DNA of 64,000 bases from Pseudogymnoascus destructans (Eukaryota; Ascomycota; Leotiomycetes; Thelebolales; Thelebolaceae), in NCBI RefSeq assembly GCF_001641265.1, contig NW_020167526.1, forward strand, positions 124,001 through 188,000, read 5' to 3'. Below the pieces are notes generated by a model. That model saw only the letters and a program-made list of their open reading frames with translations. It ran no database searches and had not been told where the DNA came from. Numbering within the stretch: the first letter of the stretch is position 1; each line of letters begins with the position of its first letter. Both the position numbers and the translations under genes were made by a program. Shown one piece after another: positions 33,721 to 46,031 of the stretch.

Positions 33721-34560
33721 TTTGAGAGCGGTAGTTCGGAAGAGGGGAGTAGGTAGGTCGGTGTGCAGGTTCTGTTTATTTTTCCTTTGGATGATCGTAC
33801 TCTGAAATCTTGCGGCTTAGAAAACTTTGATACTCGAAAAGTAAGTTGTGCATTCGCCACTATATATACTCAATACGGTGTTCAAGATGGAGGAACTTCC
33901 AGAAGACCATCGAACTTCGTTCCGGGGAAGATACTCTCCCATCGAGAAGAGTGATTCTTCGGCTACTGGCATGGAATGACACCCAATAGTCTCATATGGA
34001 CAAGCAAAGATTTAAGTGACATCCAGCGAAGAGACACACCAAAATTGCTCAGGGGCATGGCAAGTACTCAGTTATATATGGGAGGTTGCCGTCTAACTTA
34101 CAAGACTTGTTAATGTGCGTATTAACTCAGAAATACAACCTAGATATATGAGAATCACTACAGACATCTTTCGCCCTGAAGCGCCAGAGATGAGACACAA
34201 GGCCAAATAAGGACAAAACGAAACAGCGAGTCGCCTGTTTATTCCGAGATCACTGTTTGTCACCTTAAAACCGCTTCAAAATAACTAGTCTGCCAGAAAA
34301 TAAATATAGTTTTCGGGCTGGGCAATCGCTAGTCCAACACGGTTAGTTAAATGATCTTTCGAAGCAAAGAGTGTTTGGTAAAAAAAGGGAGTGAGAGAAA
34401 GAGACATATATTTATTTTTCGGTGTAGTTTTACGAATTTCCATATCATTCCCATCCTCAAGTAACAATCTCCCCGAAGGACCATAGTGTACCCATCATAT
34501 ATGCTCGAATTATTACCTAGAGGCCATGTGGAATAAATTTCTCATATCTACTACATCTAT
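33721..34560. other. Intergenic region, no gene seen
   Basis: AT-rich, short frames only. Confidence 0.4.
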
Positions 34561-34917
34561 CTACCACACTCCGACGCAATGGCCTCCTCGAATGCCCCAA
34601 TCATCCCCATCATCAGGCTGATCCACAGCCTCAGGCGATCCGTCAGTCCCCGTCCAAATAACCCCATCCCGCATGGGAAACAAAATTTGGCGTAATCTTT
34701 CAGCCAGCGGCCCAAGAGACTCGAATTCCACCGTAAATTCCCCTAGAATACTCTGGAAGCTATCGTGACCCATGTCAAGCGACTTGCGCACCGCTAGTTC
34801 CTCCCACTCGCAGTTGCTCCATTGTCGAAGCTTGCTTGTCTCTGGGGGTCATTGTGGTTCGTTATGATCGTCCATAGGAAGACGTAGAGAAAGGACTCGA
34901 GGTCATGTCGATAGGTA
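34561..34917 (-). pseudogene. FunK1-type protein kinase, C-terminal fragment, cut by transposon A
   Basis: From the insertion point leftwards the frame reads TYRHDLESFLYVFLWTII, a hallmark of fungal FunK1 kinases. In a second frame it continues KLRQWSNCEWEELAVRKSLDM...FESLGPLAERLRQILFP to the stop at 34561. One frame change separates the parts. Upstream it meets the TA at 34916-34917 next to element A. The remainder lies at 39722-40007. Confidence 0.7.
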
Positions 34918-36173
34918 CAGTCATTCCGTTAAGTCGATACGCGTTTACCCGATATTTATGATTTCTCGATATATTTTGCGGGATCCATTCTTTTTACATA
35001 CAAACCCCGATATACACGATATTGTGCCTTTTCTTCAGATTATCGACTTATACTAACCTCTTCTTCACTTTACAGGATGCCTCTAAAGAAGCTCAATTCG
35101 ATGACTCTCAACCAACGACGTACTCTCCGACGCTAGCACCGCGAACAACGCCCTCGACCTTCGTAGAAAGCTTGCATCGCATGGTTCTAAGACTAATACT
35201 AGACTCGAGTCAGCCAATCTACTGTCTCCGAATCTCTTAGCGCTCGATTTGCCTACCTTGACGGCACCCCACAAGCAGACGATCAAGAAGCTCGACGACG
35301 ACGACGTGACGCTGCTTAGCCACAGCTAGAAGCTATCCTTTTCGACTAGCAGAAGCTTATTAAATGACGACGAGGGGTTACAACAGGTGAGGTTTTGCAA
35401 GAAAAGTCAAAGCAGATCTAGGTACAATTACTACAACACGAAGGGGAAACAGTCCTAGAGTTCAGCTTAGGGTAGGTCACAAGGTTTCGCCAATGTTCCT
35501 CTACATGCAACAAGCCGATTTCAACCTCTTGATCAAGGCATTATTGCTACCCTTAAAGCATATTACTAGTGACAATGGCTCTACTATATGCTTGAATGTT
35601 ACAAAGTGAATAAAGACCCTGTCTAAGCAATAAACGTCCAACTTGCCATTTGATGGCTTATTCGATCATAGACTCACGATGTTCGAAACAGCACAATTCC
35701 CTAACGCCTAATTCAGCTTCCAATACACCCTCTTCCTAATATAAATGACCTTTATTAACAAGTACAACAAGTTGGCCACATCCGCGATGCTATGGATCTC
35801 TCGAACTTCTTAAATCTAGTAGAGGAGGACATGGAGACAATTGAGGAGAGCATTAGGGAGCCTATAGGTGAGGATATACTGCTAGAGCAGGTCATTGCAC
35901 AATATATACTAGATTCTGAGGCTTAAGATGAAGATAAGGATGAAAAGCTTAATCCGTAGTCTATACTAACCCTACAAGCTGCACATCAAGCTATACAACG
36001 TCTGATTGAGTTCATAGAATCTAGGAATAGTGACACGAAGGAGGCAGCAGTATAATCGTTCAGATCCGCCTGGTCGCTTCGCTGCTAGTCGGAATAAGCA
36101 AGTTGTCTTGTGGGAAGCAAGATGTTTGCCCCAACATTTAATTTCCACAACAATTCTATAACGATTCAACAAC

Positions 36174-36477
36174 ATGTCTGACCACAAGACTACACTTCGT
36201 GAAGCAAAGGAATGGCTCCTTGCAAATCCTTCTGAATTAGTTTCTACTGCACATGTCGAGGTTGAGGAGCTGTGGGTCAACAAGTACAAAGCATTGGCAG
36301 TTAGTGCAGAGATCGCAGAAGTTGAAGGTGAAGATACTGAGAAGCCGCTTTCGAATGAGTTTCTTACATGGCGTACACAAAAGCGGGGTACTGACGTTAT
36401 TCAAGATGAATATACTCAGTATTTACAAGCCCCACTTGTTAAAACTGATGATGCGAGAGCATGGTGGGCTGAGCCTA
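36174..36477 (+). pseudogene. hAT transposase fragment, 5' part, with an HTH-like start
   Basis: The frame from 36174 begins TTLREAKEWLLANPSELVSTA, which resembles the N-terminal helix-turn-helix of pogo-type transposases. It then changes to hAT-type sequence (WVNKYKALAVSAEI, EYTQYLQAPL, ARAWWAEP), stopping at the TA target of transposon C. It continues at 38690. The start may therefore be a fusion made when the hAT element was truncated. Confidence 0.6.
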
Positions 36478-38687
36478 ATCGTTGGTTCTCAAACCACCGC
36501 CTGGAGGCGGTTGGCGAAAGCGAACTGGGACGCGAAAGCGATTGTGGGACACTTCGGGAGCGGACTCGCGACGCGACACGACCGACCATGAACACGACTG
36601 ACAACGTAACAATGCTGTAAATATATATAAGTTATAGAATTAAATAATTAAAAAAGATTTGGATCAATATTGTCAGGCAGTGATTGATCATCACAGCCAC
36701 CGTCACTTGCATCGTGAATCATGTCGTAGTCCAAGCCTGCAAAGTTCACGTACCCACTCTCCTCGATGGCTAACAGTCGGTCCGCCTCCTCCTCCTCCTC
36801 ACGTTTCTTCTGTGTAACGTCCGGGTCAATGATTTCTGTACGTAAGCCAATTGGTGGCTCCGTGTCTGGGTTACTTTTTTGAAATTCATGTAGGTCCTTT
36901 TTCCGTGTACGTTCTGCCTTCCGTGCATCGATGCCAGCACGGAGCTGCATCTTACGCTCAACGTTCACCATGCGTGTTCTCTCTCTTTTCTCCCGTGCTT
37001 CTTCTAAAAGTTGCTCCTTTACCTTCTTCTCATAAATCCTTTGCCGTGCATGTTCAACTGTAATAGCACCGCCTTTTTGAATAGATTTCCGACTTCTAAC
37101 CTTCCGCTGTCGTTGCTCAGTCATAATAGTAGTAATTTGTACAAGCTCTGACTGGAACAGCTCAGCCTCTGTTAACTGAGTTTGGATTTCAGTATAAGAA
37201 GATGCCCACTTTTGCCGTGACGGTGAACTAAGGATCTTATCAAATGTTTGACTCCATGTTGAAAGATCATAACTTGCTTGAAATGCGCGTTGTGGTGTTT
37301 CTAAAACTTCTGGTTTTGCATATATAGCAACCTTCTCTTGAATCTTTTCATAGTTAGGTGGCCAAATACCTGCATCTCTAAAAGACTTGATACAGTTACC
37401 CTTTGTAAATGTCTGCTTACGGATAGTAGACAAGTCTCTAAAGAAAGATATAACATTATAATCTGTATCAAAATTCCGGATTGCTTGTTGAATTGCACGT
37501 CGGTGCCAATGTTTATATTGTGCAAACACAGTAACATCTAGCGGTTGTAGAATATGCGTAAGATGAGACGGAAACACATGTAAGTGTATATTGTGTTGAT
37601 GTGCAAGTATTATAAACTCTGGAACTTCATGTGAGACATGAGAGTCCATTATTAACAATTTCGTTCTTATAGACGGTGTATGTTGAATAAAATGCTGTAG
37701 ATATTCCATTGCAAGCTCAGAGTTTGTATATCCGGAATCGGATACTGCAACTTTCTCATCACCGTGTAGATTGTCATGGTACCAACTTTCCATGTGTAAT
37801 TTTCCTTGTATAATAAGGAACGGTGGAAGTGCAATGCCAGCAGCTGAAATTGTCTCTATAACTGTAAGACTTTGTCTGTTCTCTGGAGCTTGTATATAAA
37901 GCTATAAATATTAGAATAATATAAAGTAAGATAAGTAGAAACAACTTACCTCCTTTACTGCAGATGGTACCAACACATGTTCACCGGTGCTCATTCCTAC
38001 ACGGAATCCAACTTCATCAAAGTTGTAGATATCACCTGCAGTAATATCTAGTTGATTACACACATCTTTAAATTCATAAAACCATTCTTTAATAGCTGAT
38101 ACTTCATGAGATGCAACCCGTGCTGCTTCAATTGGCCGGGTTTTTATTGTATGGAAGTTGTGTTGTTGTGTCTTAATCCATGTCTGGAACCACCGTTGTG
38201 ATGGTGGTGCACGTGTTGGAGTTTCTGCTGCACGTAGTTGGCAGATGGCACTGAACACCATAGGCTTAGTTGCACCGTACCCATTTTCGTATGAGCGTTG
38301 GATGTATCTTTGTATAGCTGTAACTTGTACATCAGACAGTACTCTGTTCTGGCCTCCGCGTGGCACAGCGGTGCGTTGTGGTGATGCGCGTCGTTGTCGT
38401 AGTCGTATAGTCCGGAGCGTACTTGGGTTTACTCTGTACATCCGTGCTACTGTAGCACTCTTCTCTGTTGGGTTTTCATTTAAAAATTCAATGGCATTTA
38501 AAAGAGCTTCATTTTTATTTACTTCAACTACCGGCATAGTTGTGGTTGTAGTTGTGCTCGTTGTCGGTCATGTTCATGGTCGGTCGTGTCGCGTCGTGAG
38601 TCCGCTCCCGAAGTGTCCCACAATCGCTTTCGCGTCCCAGTTCGCTTTCGCCAACCGCCTCCAGGCGGTGGTTTGAGAACCAACGAT
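36478..38687. mobile_element. Pogo-type transposon C, apparently intact
   Basis: 2210 bp with inverted repeats of about 129 bp (36478..36606 and 38559..38687) that differ at only about three positions. Flanked by TA at 36476-36477 and 38688-38689. The interior encodes one full-length spliced transposase. Excision with one TA rejoins the hAT frame exactly (AEPTQRATFPNLSVMAL). Confidence 0.94.
36648..38537 (-). CDS. Pogo/Tc1-mariner-superfamily DDE transposase of element C
   Basis: Exons 37950..38537 and 36648..37901, joined over a 48-nt intron (37902..37949, GTAAGT...TATAG), give 613 residues without any stop. The N-terminal HTH (MPVVEVNKNEALLNAIEFLN...SATVARMYRV) and a CENP-B-type second HTH (RWFQTWIKTQ) bind the terminal repeats. 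The DDE_1 core shows YNFDEVGFRVG (first Asp), LLIMDSHVSHE (second) and HILQPLDVTVFAQYK (third). A long charged coiled C-terminal region follows (EQLLEEAREKRERTRMV, KKREEEEEADRL). The complete frame and near-identical ends indicate recent activity. Confidence 0.93.
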
Positions 38688-38689
38688 TA

Positions 38690-38967
38690 CTCAACGGGCT
38701 ACATTTCCAAACTTAAGTGTAATGGCATTAGATTTGTTATCAATACCCTCAATGTCTGCAGCGCCTGAAAGGCTGTTCTCTGGTGTGAAAATCACGATTT
38801 CCGACCGTAGGAACAGGCTAGGTATTATGGCAATTCAAGCTGTTGAGTGCTTGAAGTCTTGGTTTAAGAAGAATAAGAGTACAGCTTTGCCGTTTGTAGA
38901 TGATGAGCTGTCAACACTCCCAGATACATTGTTGCAAGAGGCAGCGATGACTATGATATCTAGCTAG
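38690..38967 (+). pseudogene. hAT transposase C-terminal dimerisation domain fragment
   Basis: Continues the frame of 36174..36477: LSVMALDLLSIPSMSAAPERLFSG, then ITISDRRNRLG and AVECLKSWFKK, the classic hAT C-terminal domain, ending at a stop at 38965-38967. The hAT right terminus probably lies near 39182 (...AATGGGAACACTG). Confidence 0.85.
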
Positions 38968-39721
38968 TTCAATATGTTCTGAAATTCACAGGGTTATAGA
39001 GTATACAGTTTTTACAGCTTCAATTTTTAACATTACATGAAATACTTTAAGTATTGCCCGTATTAATACTTAAGTATTGATACAGAGCTCACTAGTATCA
39101 TATCAAGCTTCACCCGTACCGTATTGATACGGCCCGTATCATAATGGCCCGAATACTTAAGTATTATACTAATGGGAACACTGATCGTATGAGCTCCTCT
39201 TCCTCAATTGGGGTCAATGGACGTTGTTTGTCGCGTCTACCAGCTCGTGGTTGGCTTCCGTGTTGCGACGGGTAAGTGTTACATGTGTGACCTCGTATAG
39301 CTGCGCAGCACGTCGGGTGGACAGTTTGTGGGGTGATTTGGTAGCTTGAATGGCTAGTAAAACTCGGCCTTCATTAGCTTTCTGAGGCATCTTTTTGTTG
39401 TGGTGTGGTGGAGTATGAGGTTGCGATGTAGTCGGCAAGTGTTTCATTTGGTGGGATGTTCCGTTTGGTGGTAATGCTTATTCCGACTGGGAGCGAAGCG
39501 ACCAGGCGGATCCGACGATTATTTACGGTCCTTTGAGAAGTTTGAGAGAGAGTTAGGGCTTACAGTAGCCAATTCTAAGGCACAGGGAACCTTGGATGGC
39601 TGGTTTATGTAAATAGCCTCATTTTATATAGATGTCACGTGAAATTCGATATCTCAATATTTACGCTATCTCGATATTATTTACAGGAGCTGAGCTATCG
39701 ACTTAACGGATTATGACTGTA

Positions 39722-40007
39722 TGCGGTTCCTTATTCAGAACGCCGATAGCTATAAATGGTCTGGGGATATATCTTGGTGAAGGATTTTGGCGTCATGATA
39801 GGGTGATTTGTGACACTTGGTAGCGTCACGGAATACTTGAAGCAACTCTAATGGCGTGTTGGATGCACGCAAGGATACGGTTTTAAAAGAAGTCGCCAAT
39901 TTCTGCTGTATATTCGATAAGTCCGTCGGCATTAGAAGTAGCTTCCTGTTGTAGAGCCTCATTTCTTCCATCCATTCATTCCGGTGAATTTTCTCTATTT
40001 CCCCCAT
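39722..40007 (-). pseudogene. FunK1-type protein kinase, N-proximal fragment
   Basis: Reads MPTDLSNIQQKLATSF, then VFRDATKCHKSPYHDAKILHQDIS, the FunK1 catalytic-loop region with HxD replaced by HQD as usual in the family. Part of the kinase core is missing. In a shifted frame PFIAIGVLNKEPH leads to the TA at 39720-39721 and, with element A removed, continues TYRHDLESF. Confidence 0.72.
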
Positions 40008-40757
40008 CGCATACTCCGTCCGATACTCTGCATCCTACGTGGGCTCTAATTATTCGTTCGTTCCTGACCCTTTCTTCACATGTTTTACTTACGCTTTTAA
40101 ACAGTTGGTACTTTAGTGACCTGACGTCATTATGATACAGCACTGGTTCGCACTGAAACCACTGGAAACTTCAGCCATCGGCCCCCTAATCGTCCAATCA
40201 TGGCCTGGAACACCTGGCAGTTTCCAGTTACCCCGAAAACAGTACCATTGGGCAGAGGAAAGTACCTGACGTTACTGTCGTCTGTTGTCTGATACGTACT
40301 AACTTGCGTTGCCCAGAGTCCCCTCGTCATTATGTTCTTAAACCCTTAAAAATCCATCAACAGCCTCAAAAGTGCCCCATTCAACCCCCATTGGCACTCC
40401 TCTGCCCTCTGCCCTCTGCCCTCTGCCCTCTGCCTTTTATCCTCCTCGATCTCCTCTCTCTTCCCTCGACTTCCCCTTCTCCTCACTGTTGTCGGGGATC
40501 AACTCTCCCAGCTGCCAACGAAAGCTTGGGTCTCGCAGATCACACCAGGCTCAAGTCACGTGATCTCACAGCAACTTACGCCCAATCCGCCAAACCTGAT
40601 TTACATTGAGCTCTGGTGGGTCTGGCGATTTACTTGTAACTCGTTGTCATACTTACAACGGCTTCTGCATGAACGACATCTCGATGCTACTATAGAGAGA
40701 ACCTCATCAGCCCTCAGTTGGCAGAGGTTTTCTAGGCCCTTCGCCCATTTAGCCAGT
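40008..40757. other. Intergenic region before the large disordered-protein gene
   Basis: No gene supported. A CCCTCTG heptamer repeat (four units) lies at about 40402-40434. Confidence 0.4.
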
Positions 40758-43700
40758 ATGTTTGCCCGAAGGAAGAGAGCTGCGTCGAATCCGGTACGTC
40801 TTCTTGGTTGCTTGCGCTGTTCGCGTCGCGACATCATCCCATGGAGATTGAGCCCTGTTGCACAACCAATCCTTGTACTGACTCGGATTTTGTTTACAGC
40901 ACCCCAACCTTAACGTCAACGCGGACCCTTCTGCGACGACAGCGGCTGCCCAGGCGTTCCTGGCTCGAAGCAAATCTAATGCGACACTTTCCGCCGCCGC
41001 CGCAGCGACAGCGCTGCGATCGCGGCCGACATCTCCGACCAACGTCGCTGAGGTCCAGACGAAGCGAACGATGCGCAGGGAGAATTCCGGTTCCCCGAGA
41101 GCAAGCTCCGTGCCAGCGCGAGCATCCTCCCAATTGGAACGGCGGCGGAGTTCTAGTTCGATGTCCGAAAGGACATTTCGCGACCCGTCGCCAGTCAGAG
41201 GAGCCGCACGACCGAGCGCACCAGATGCGCCGCCTGTGCCGACAATACCGGAGAACCTGATTGAGCAAGCGTCGCCGACTCCAGTGAGGAGGCCGTCTAG
41301 CGTCCAGCCCGCGCCAACCCGTGTTTCATCCCCACCAGTGAATCCAGGGACCGGGAGAGGGCTTAGTCTGCAACCTACAATGAGGACACCAGCGCAGACG
41401 AGATCCGGACCGCGTGTCACCAGTATGTCCAATATTCAGGAGCTAACCAGTGTAGATCGGCCGAGCAGTAGAGGGTCCGTCAATTTCTCTTTACCCACTA
41501 GCCTACGACGAAGCTCTTCAGCTGCGCAATGGATGCTAACTCCAAGACAATCCAGTCAAGCTTTAAATGGGAGTGAGCTTGTGTTTGACCCAAATACGAG
41601 AACTCTTCGGACACGCGCCGATATGTTGTTCTATGAACAGGGATTACGAGAGGCTTCACAAAAGCCTGTTATGAGGAAGAAGAACCTGCGCCAAGAGCAA
41701 GGGTCTCATTTTTCGGAGGGGTCGGTTGGGGGGAGGCTAAAAGGGACCGCACTTGATGGCTTACAAAGGCAGAACGTCCACGAGAGACAGGCGCAACAAA
41801 CTTCGCAGGGTATACTGAGTGAAGAGTTCCCACGGAGCCAACGAGTCGCAAGTCCGCGCAACAGCATACGAGACTCATCAGACAACGAAAGCGAAGCGTC
41901 GGAGAGAACGTCGAAATATAATAACCGGGCTGGGTCACAGCAGTTGTCAAATAAACCCTCGATGGTGAGGGAAGAGAGGCAACGGGAAGAAGACGAAGAT
42001 GATTCTGTGAAGGTACTAGGCCGTCAAGCGGCTCTCAGGAAACTGGAAAGCGCCAATCGCGATGACCGTCATATTTCTCCGTCGCCCTTGCCTCGCTCGA
42101 AACCTGGGAGAGCGAGGAAACAAGCTGAAAATATTGGGTCTAATGTTCAACAAGACCAGCCACGGATGGAGGTAACAGAGGCGCCGGTTACCCAGGCGGA
42201 AACCGCACCTGCACAAATACCGGCGCCAGCACAAGAAACAGCTCCCAAACCAGAAGCTCCGATTGCTCTGGCGCCGCTCGACACGGCAACAAAAGCTCCG
42301 ATAGCTCTGGCGCCGCTCGACACGGCAACAAAAGCTCTTCGCATGGAGAAGCAGGCAGACAGAGCACACTCAGTCAGCCCTACCCGTGCGCATTTCCTCG
42401 CGACTCCAAGCCCAGTAAGCCAATTTTCAATACGCCACGAGCCGCCGGCACGATCAATATCGCCTCGCAAATCGGCGCTGAAACCATCGCCGTCGCGGGG
42501 CCCGTCTCCTATGGGGTATACCCCTACTGGCTGGACGGCTGGTCCCAGCTCTGGCGATGTCTCCGATGCGTCGACGAATCAATCCGAAGAACGAACCGTA
42601 CCAAAGAAGAAGTCTGTGCGTGTCAGTTTTGACGAGCGCAACAATGTCGTCGTTGGCGAAGAGCCTGAAGTGCCCGAGGCCAGACGGACGTGGACCAGCG
42701 GCTATATCCGAGGAAACAAAGCCACATCTCCCATCGAGGATGGACCGGATGAAATTATGGGCCCAAGGCCCGTCTTACCGTCCTTCGGCAGCGTGCGTAA
42801 GAAGCAGCCCAAAGATTTAGAAGATCGCCCTCTGGTGAAGCCAGTAGGTCCTCAGGGCCCCTCACCTGCGATTTCTCCATCCAGTAGTGGAAGCGAGTAT
42901 TTCGCAGGCCAGTCTTCCAACCATGCTGTTGGGTCTTTATTGCAGCAGGAGCGGAACTTAAGGGCTGCGCCAAGCGTGTCTAATTCGAACGATCAACTGC
43001 CGCCGGAGGTTATTTCGGTCGAGGGAAGCGGATACGTTTCCGATAGTGGAAGTAGCACCCACAGCTTCGTGGTGGGGAAGGCCGTGACTGTTCATCTAGC
43101 TGTCAAGGGTGGGGATGCGCAGAAGACGGCTGAGGCTGGTGGAAAGCCCGGCTTTATTGAGGATCTTGGAGTTATTCCGGAAGTCGAGACCCCGGGTGAC
43201 GATGCTGTCCGCGAACAACTGGAGGAGTTTCCTACAGAGCCCCGCCAGGAGGATGCTGCCGCCCATGACTCCAAGACCAACGGAAACGGCAATGCTCCGA
43301 CTTTTACGGTTACACAGCCAACACCGCTGCCAGAGCAAGGGGAGTTCCAGCATCAAAGCCCGAGTGGTTTGAACGGCAATACCTGGGAATCTGAAAATGC
43401 AAAGGAGATCCCACTAAAAGATTATATTGCCGGAAAGAAGGTTGCAGGGGGGGCAGTCGCCGTGCAAAATATTCTCGATGTCCACCCTGTCACCGCGGAT
43501 GCGGAATCTTCTGATGGCGACAGCATTTACAGCGATGCTGCCGAAGAATTATCAAACAATGGTGATGGCTTTATGTCTCTAGACGACGTTTTGGGTGGCA
43601 AAGAACCTAGTGTCAAAGCCGCGGAGACACCAAAAGCGCCTGATTCGGGCGAAGGATGGGATGAGTCCCAGCGTTTCTGGAGCGGTTTATCGGCAGACAA

Positions 43701-45219
43701 ACGGCGACAGATGGAACTCGATGCCCTTCTTGAGAACGACGAAGAGCGCGAAGAGCGCGAAGACTCAGAAGACGAAGTGCCATATCTGAAGCCGCTGAAG
43801 CAAGCATCTGTTGCAAAGGCTGAAACGACCGTTAAGGAGAAGCAACGGGCCAAAAACGCAGCCGCTGCAGGTGTGATTGACCGAACGTATCAGATTACCC
43901 CTGGTGCCAAGGCAGGACCCGACGGTGTGCCACGTGCGCCAAAGCCCAGGCAGGAAGATGGCCATATGCGAATGTCAATGCGAGACAATGCTGGAGGCAG
44001 CATGCAAAGCAACACATCTGGCCACCCGAGAGAAGGTAAGAAGCTACAAGCTGGAGGCGCTGCGGCAGCAATGAGGGTGAACGCTCCTAAGCCTGCGCCC
44101 ACACCCAAACCCACGCTTTGCCGCAGCGCATCTGTAGAGTCTGACAGTAGCTTTGTCCGTGACAGGCCGCGAAAAGAAGGCTTCCAGATGAAGCGCTCGA
44201 TGCGAGGCTCCTACAGCAGGGAAGCTCCCACTCTTCGTGGCCCCAGCCCAGTAGACGCAACACCTGCGCAATCCAGCCGCTTTAGCATCCGCTCGCTCTC
44301 TCCTTCCTCCCGCAGGCTCTCAATTAGTAGCACCACCCGCCCAACGCCTTCTCTCCGCACTGCACCCGACGAACCCCCCAAATCGCCTCGCCGTCTCTTC
44401 AGCCGGACCAAAGCAATTCCAGCGCCAAAGGCATTCAAGCCCAGTAGCCGCTTCGCCGACTCAAGCGACGAGGAGGACGCCCGCCCCGCGACCACCTTCC
44501 GCAGCCGCTTCGCCGACTGTAGCGACGAAGAGGACGACGTACCACCGCCACCTGTCACAGGCTCGTTCCGCCGCCCACGGAGCTTAAGACCCATACCGCG
44601 CTCCAGCGCCGCCGACGGCGACTCGAGCGACCTGCCTGATAGCGATGACTCGCCTCCCTTCCGCGGTGCATCTGGCGTCAACGCAGCTGCGTTGCGCATG
44701 GCCCGCGCCAACTTCGAGGGCGGCGGCAACGCGACAGAAATTTCTGCCGCTGATTTCCGTGAAGCCCCGCGTAAGAAGGGGGGACTGATGAGTATCCTTC
44801 GCCGCAAGAAGCCGGAGCAGTCGGGACGCATTCAGCGTACGGACTGGGACGAATCGGCAGCCAGGAGGGATACACCACTTGAGCGCAGCAAGACCGATTT
44901 GGAGGTCGTGAAGAGCAGAGATGGGAATGTGAGATCGGTGCAGAGCCCGAGGTTACAAAAGAGAGCTGGGCCGCCGAGGACGGCGAGGTACCAGGCTCCG
45001 CCTACTGTTGAGGCGCAGGCGGATGGGAGGCCGGCGACTAGTGATGGGGTTGCTGATGAATGGAAGGCCAATGGGGAGGGGGGTGGTGTTGTTAATGGGG
45101 CTTCGGCGTCGAGGCCGGGGGTCCTAAGGCGGAATAGTACGGCCGGGTCTGTCGAGATAATTGGGGGGGATGGGAAGAAGAAGAAGTTTGGGCTATTACG
45201 GCGCTTATTTGGCAACTGA
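40758..45219 (+). CDS. Very large intrinsically disordered protein, 1451 residues
   Basis: A 12-codon first exon (40758..40793) joins 40900..45219 across a 106-nt intron (GTACGT, ACTGAC, TACAG). It is Ser/Pro/Arg-rich throughout with no hydrophobic segment and no catalytic domain. Short conserved-looking islands are KKKSVRVSFDERNNVVV, the repeated SRFADSSDEED/SRFADCSDEED, MSILRRKKPE, and the basic C terminus KKKFGLLRRLFGN. A 39-bp perfect-length duplication (42256..42333) encodes APIALAPLDTATK twice. The composition suits a cortical scaffold or signalling protein with many phosphosites, but no partner can be named. The frame is clean over 4.3 kb, so it is a real gene. Confidence 0.82.
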
Positions 45220-46031
45220 GTTGGATATCGTGTCTGGTTTTGGGTCGCTGCTGGTTGCTGTAATACATATGGCCTGGGGATGGGGGTTAAAGGGGTAAAA
45301 AGGGATATATACACGAGGGTCTGGCTGGGGGTTGGCGCATTCACGGCTGGGAAGTGGGCGGATGATAATTTCTGGAGGAGTGTATATACGTTGTACCTTA
45401 CACAAGACCATACGGCTTTTCCTTATGTTGCATGCAAGCTATAATATATATACGAGAACAGTTAATCTGGCGTCTGAAACCTACTCTGCCTTGGCCGTAC
45501 TCCCATGTTGTGTTTCTATTAACTCTAGACGCCTTCCGCCTGTTTTCAAAGTAGCTACGTCAAGACACCCAAGCAGGCCCAGAATATATATCTGTGTCAT
45601 CGGGAACCTGCGCCAGTGAGAGTTTCACAGAAGACAGTCCACGAGCTGGTTTTGGGGAAGACTTGCTGCGTAAGCTTCCCTGATGGTTGGCCAAGAAACT
45701 CTGACAGGGGTTGATCGGATGCTCCACCCGAGGACTTGGTTAAAATAGAGTTGCCTGGACTCTTGGAATATAAATCAGTGCACGACGACGATTGAAGCCG
45801 TGAGAATAATACAGGCAACAGCATTAACGCGGGAACATTAGAACCAGGCTTTTCTTTTCAATATCTTCATACCCAATATCCATATCAGTCAGTCTAAGAA
45901 GCCACCCTTCCATTAAGTCCAGCATAGTCACTGGGACGCGCATCACCGCGGAGAGATCCCCAGCGAGGGAAAGGGGAAACCAGGACCCCTCAACCCGGCA
46001 GGCACGCCACACGCAACCCCACATCCCCGCC
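45220..46031. other. Intergenic region, no gene seen
   Basis: Short frames only; no splice or domain evidence. Confidence 0.4.

Larger units (their letters stand above)
36055..39519. mobile_element. TIR transposon B nested in A
   Basis: About 45-bp terminal inverted repeats: ATCGTTCAGATCCGCCTGG at the left and ATCGTCGGATCCGCCTGG reverse complemented from 39519, both continuing TCGCTTCGCT...AGTCGGAATAAGC. TA flanks at 36053-36054 and 39520-39521. Removing B with one TA restores A's frame (EAAVYLRSFEKF). Near its right end, 39183..39447 on the minus strand encodes a psq-type helix-turn-helix (LLAIQATKSPHKLSTRRAAQLYEV), then in a shifted frame PLTPIEEEELIRS. Confidence 0.88.
34918..39719. mobile_element. 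Pogo/Fot-type transposon A (RIP-decayed), inserted in the FunK1 gene
   Basis: Ends are CAGTCATTCCGTTAAGTCGATA (34918..) and the inverted CAGTCATAATCCGTTAAGTCGATA (from 39719), flanked by TA at 34916-34917 and 39720-39721. It contains transposase pieces on the plus strand: a start near 35084 (MPLKKLNSMTLNQRRTLRR, TAG), an HTH part (LEAILFD-stop-QKLIK-stop-RRGVTTGEVLQ), and C-terminal VGHIRDAMDLSNFLNLVEE. The last coding part, LRSFEKFERELG...GTLDGWFM, lies at 39527..39610 beyond the nested element B. Most stops are TAG or TGA where the family has Trp, Gln or Arg. Confidence 0.88.

Noticed and set aside
40749..41432. Minus-strand 227-codon frame over the start of the disordered-protein gene
   Set aside because: Antisense shadow of a strongly supported long gene.
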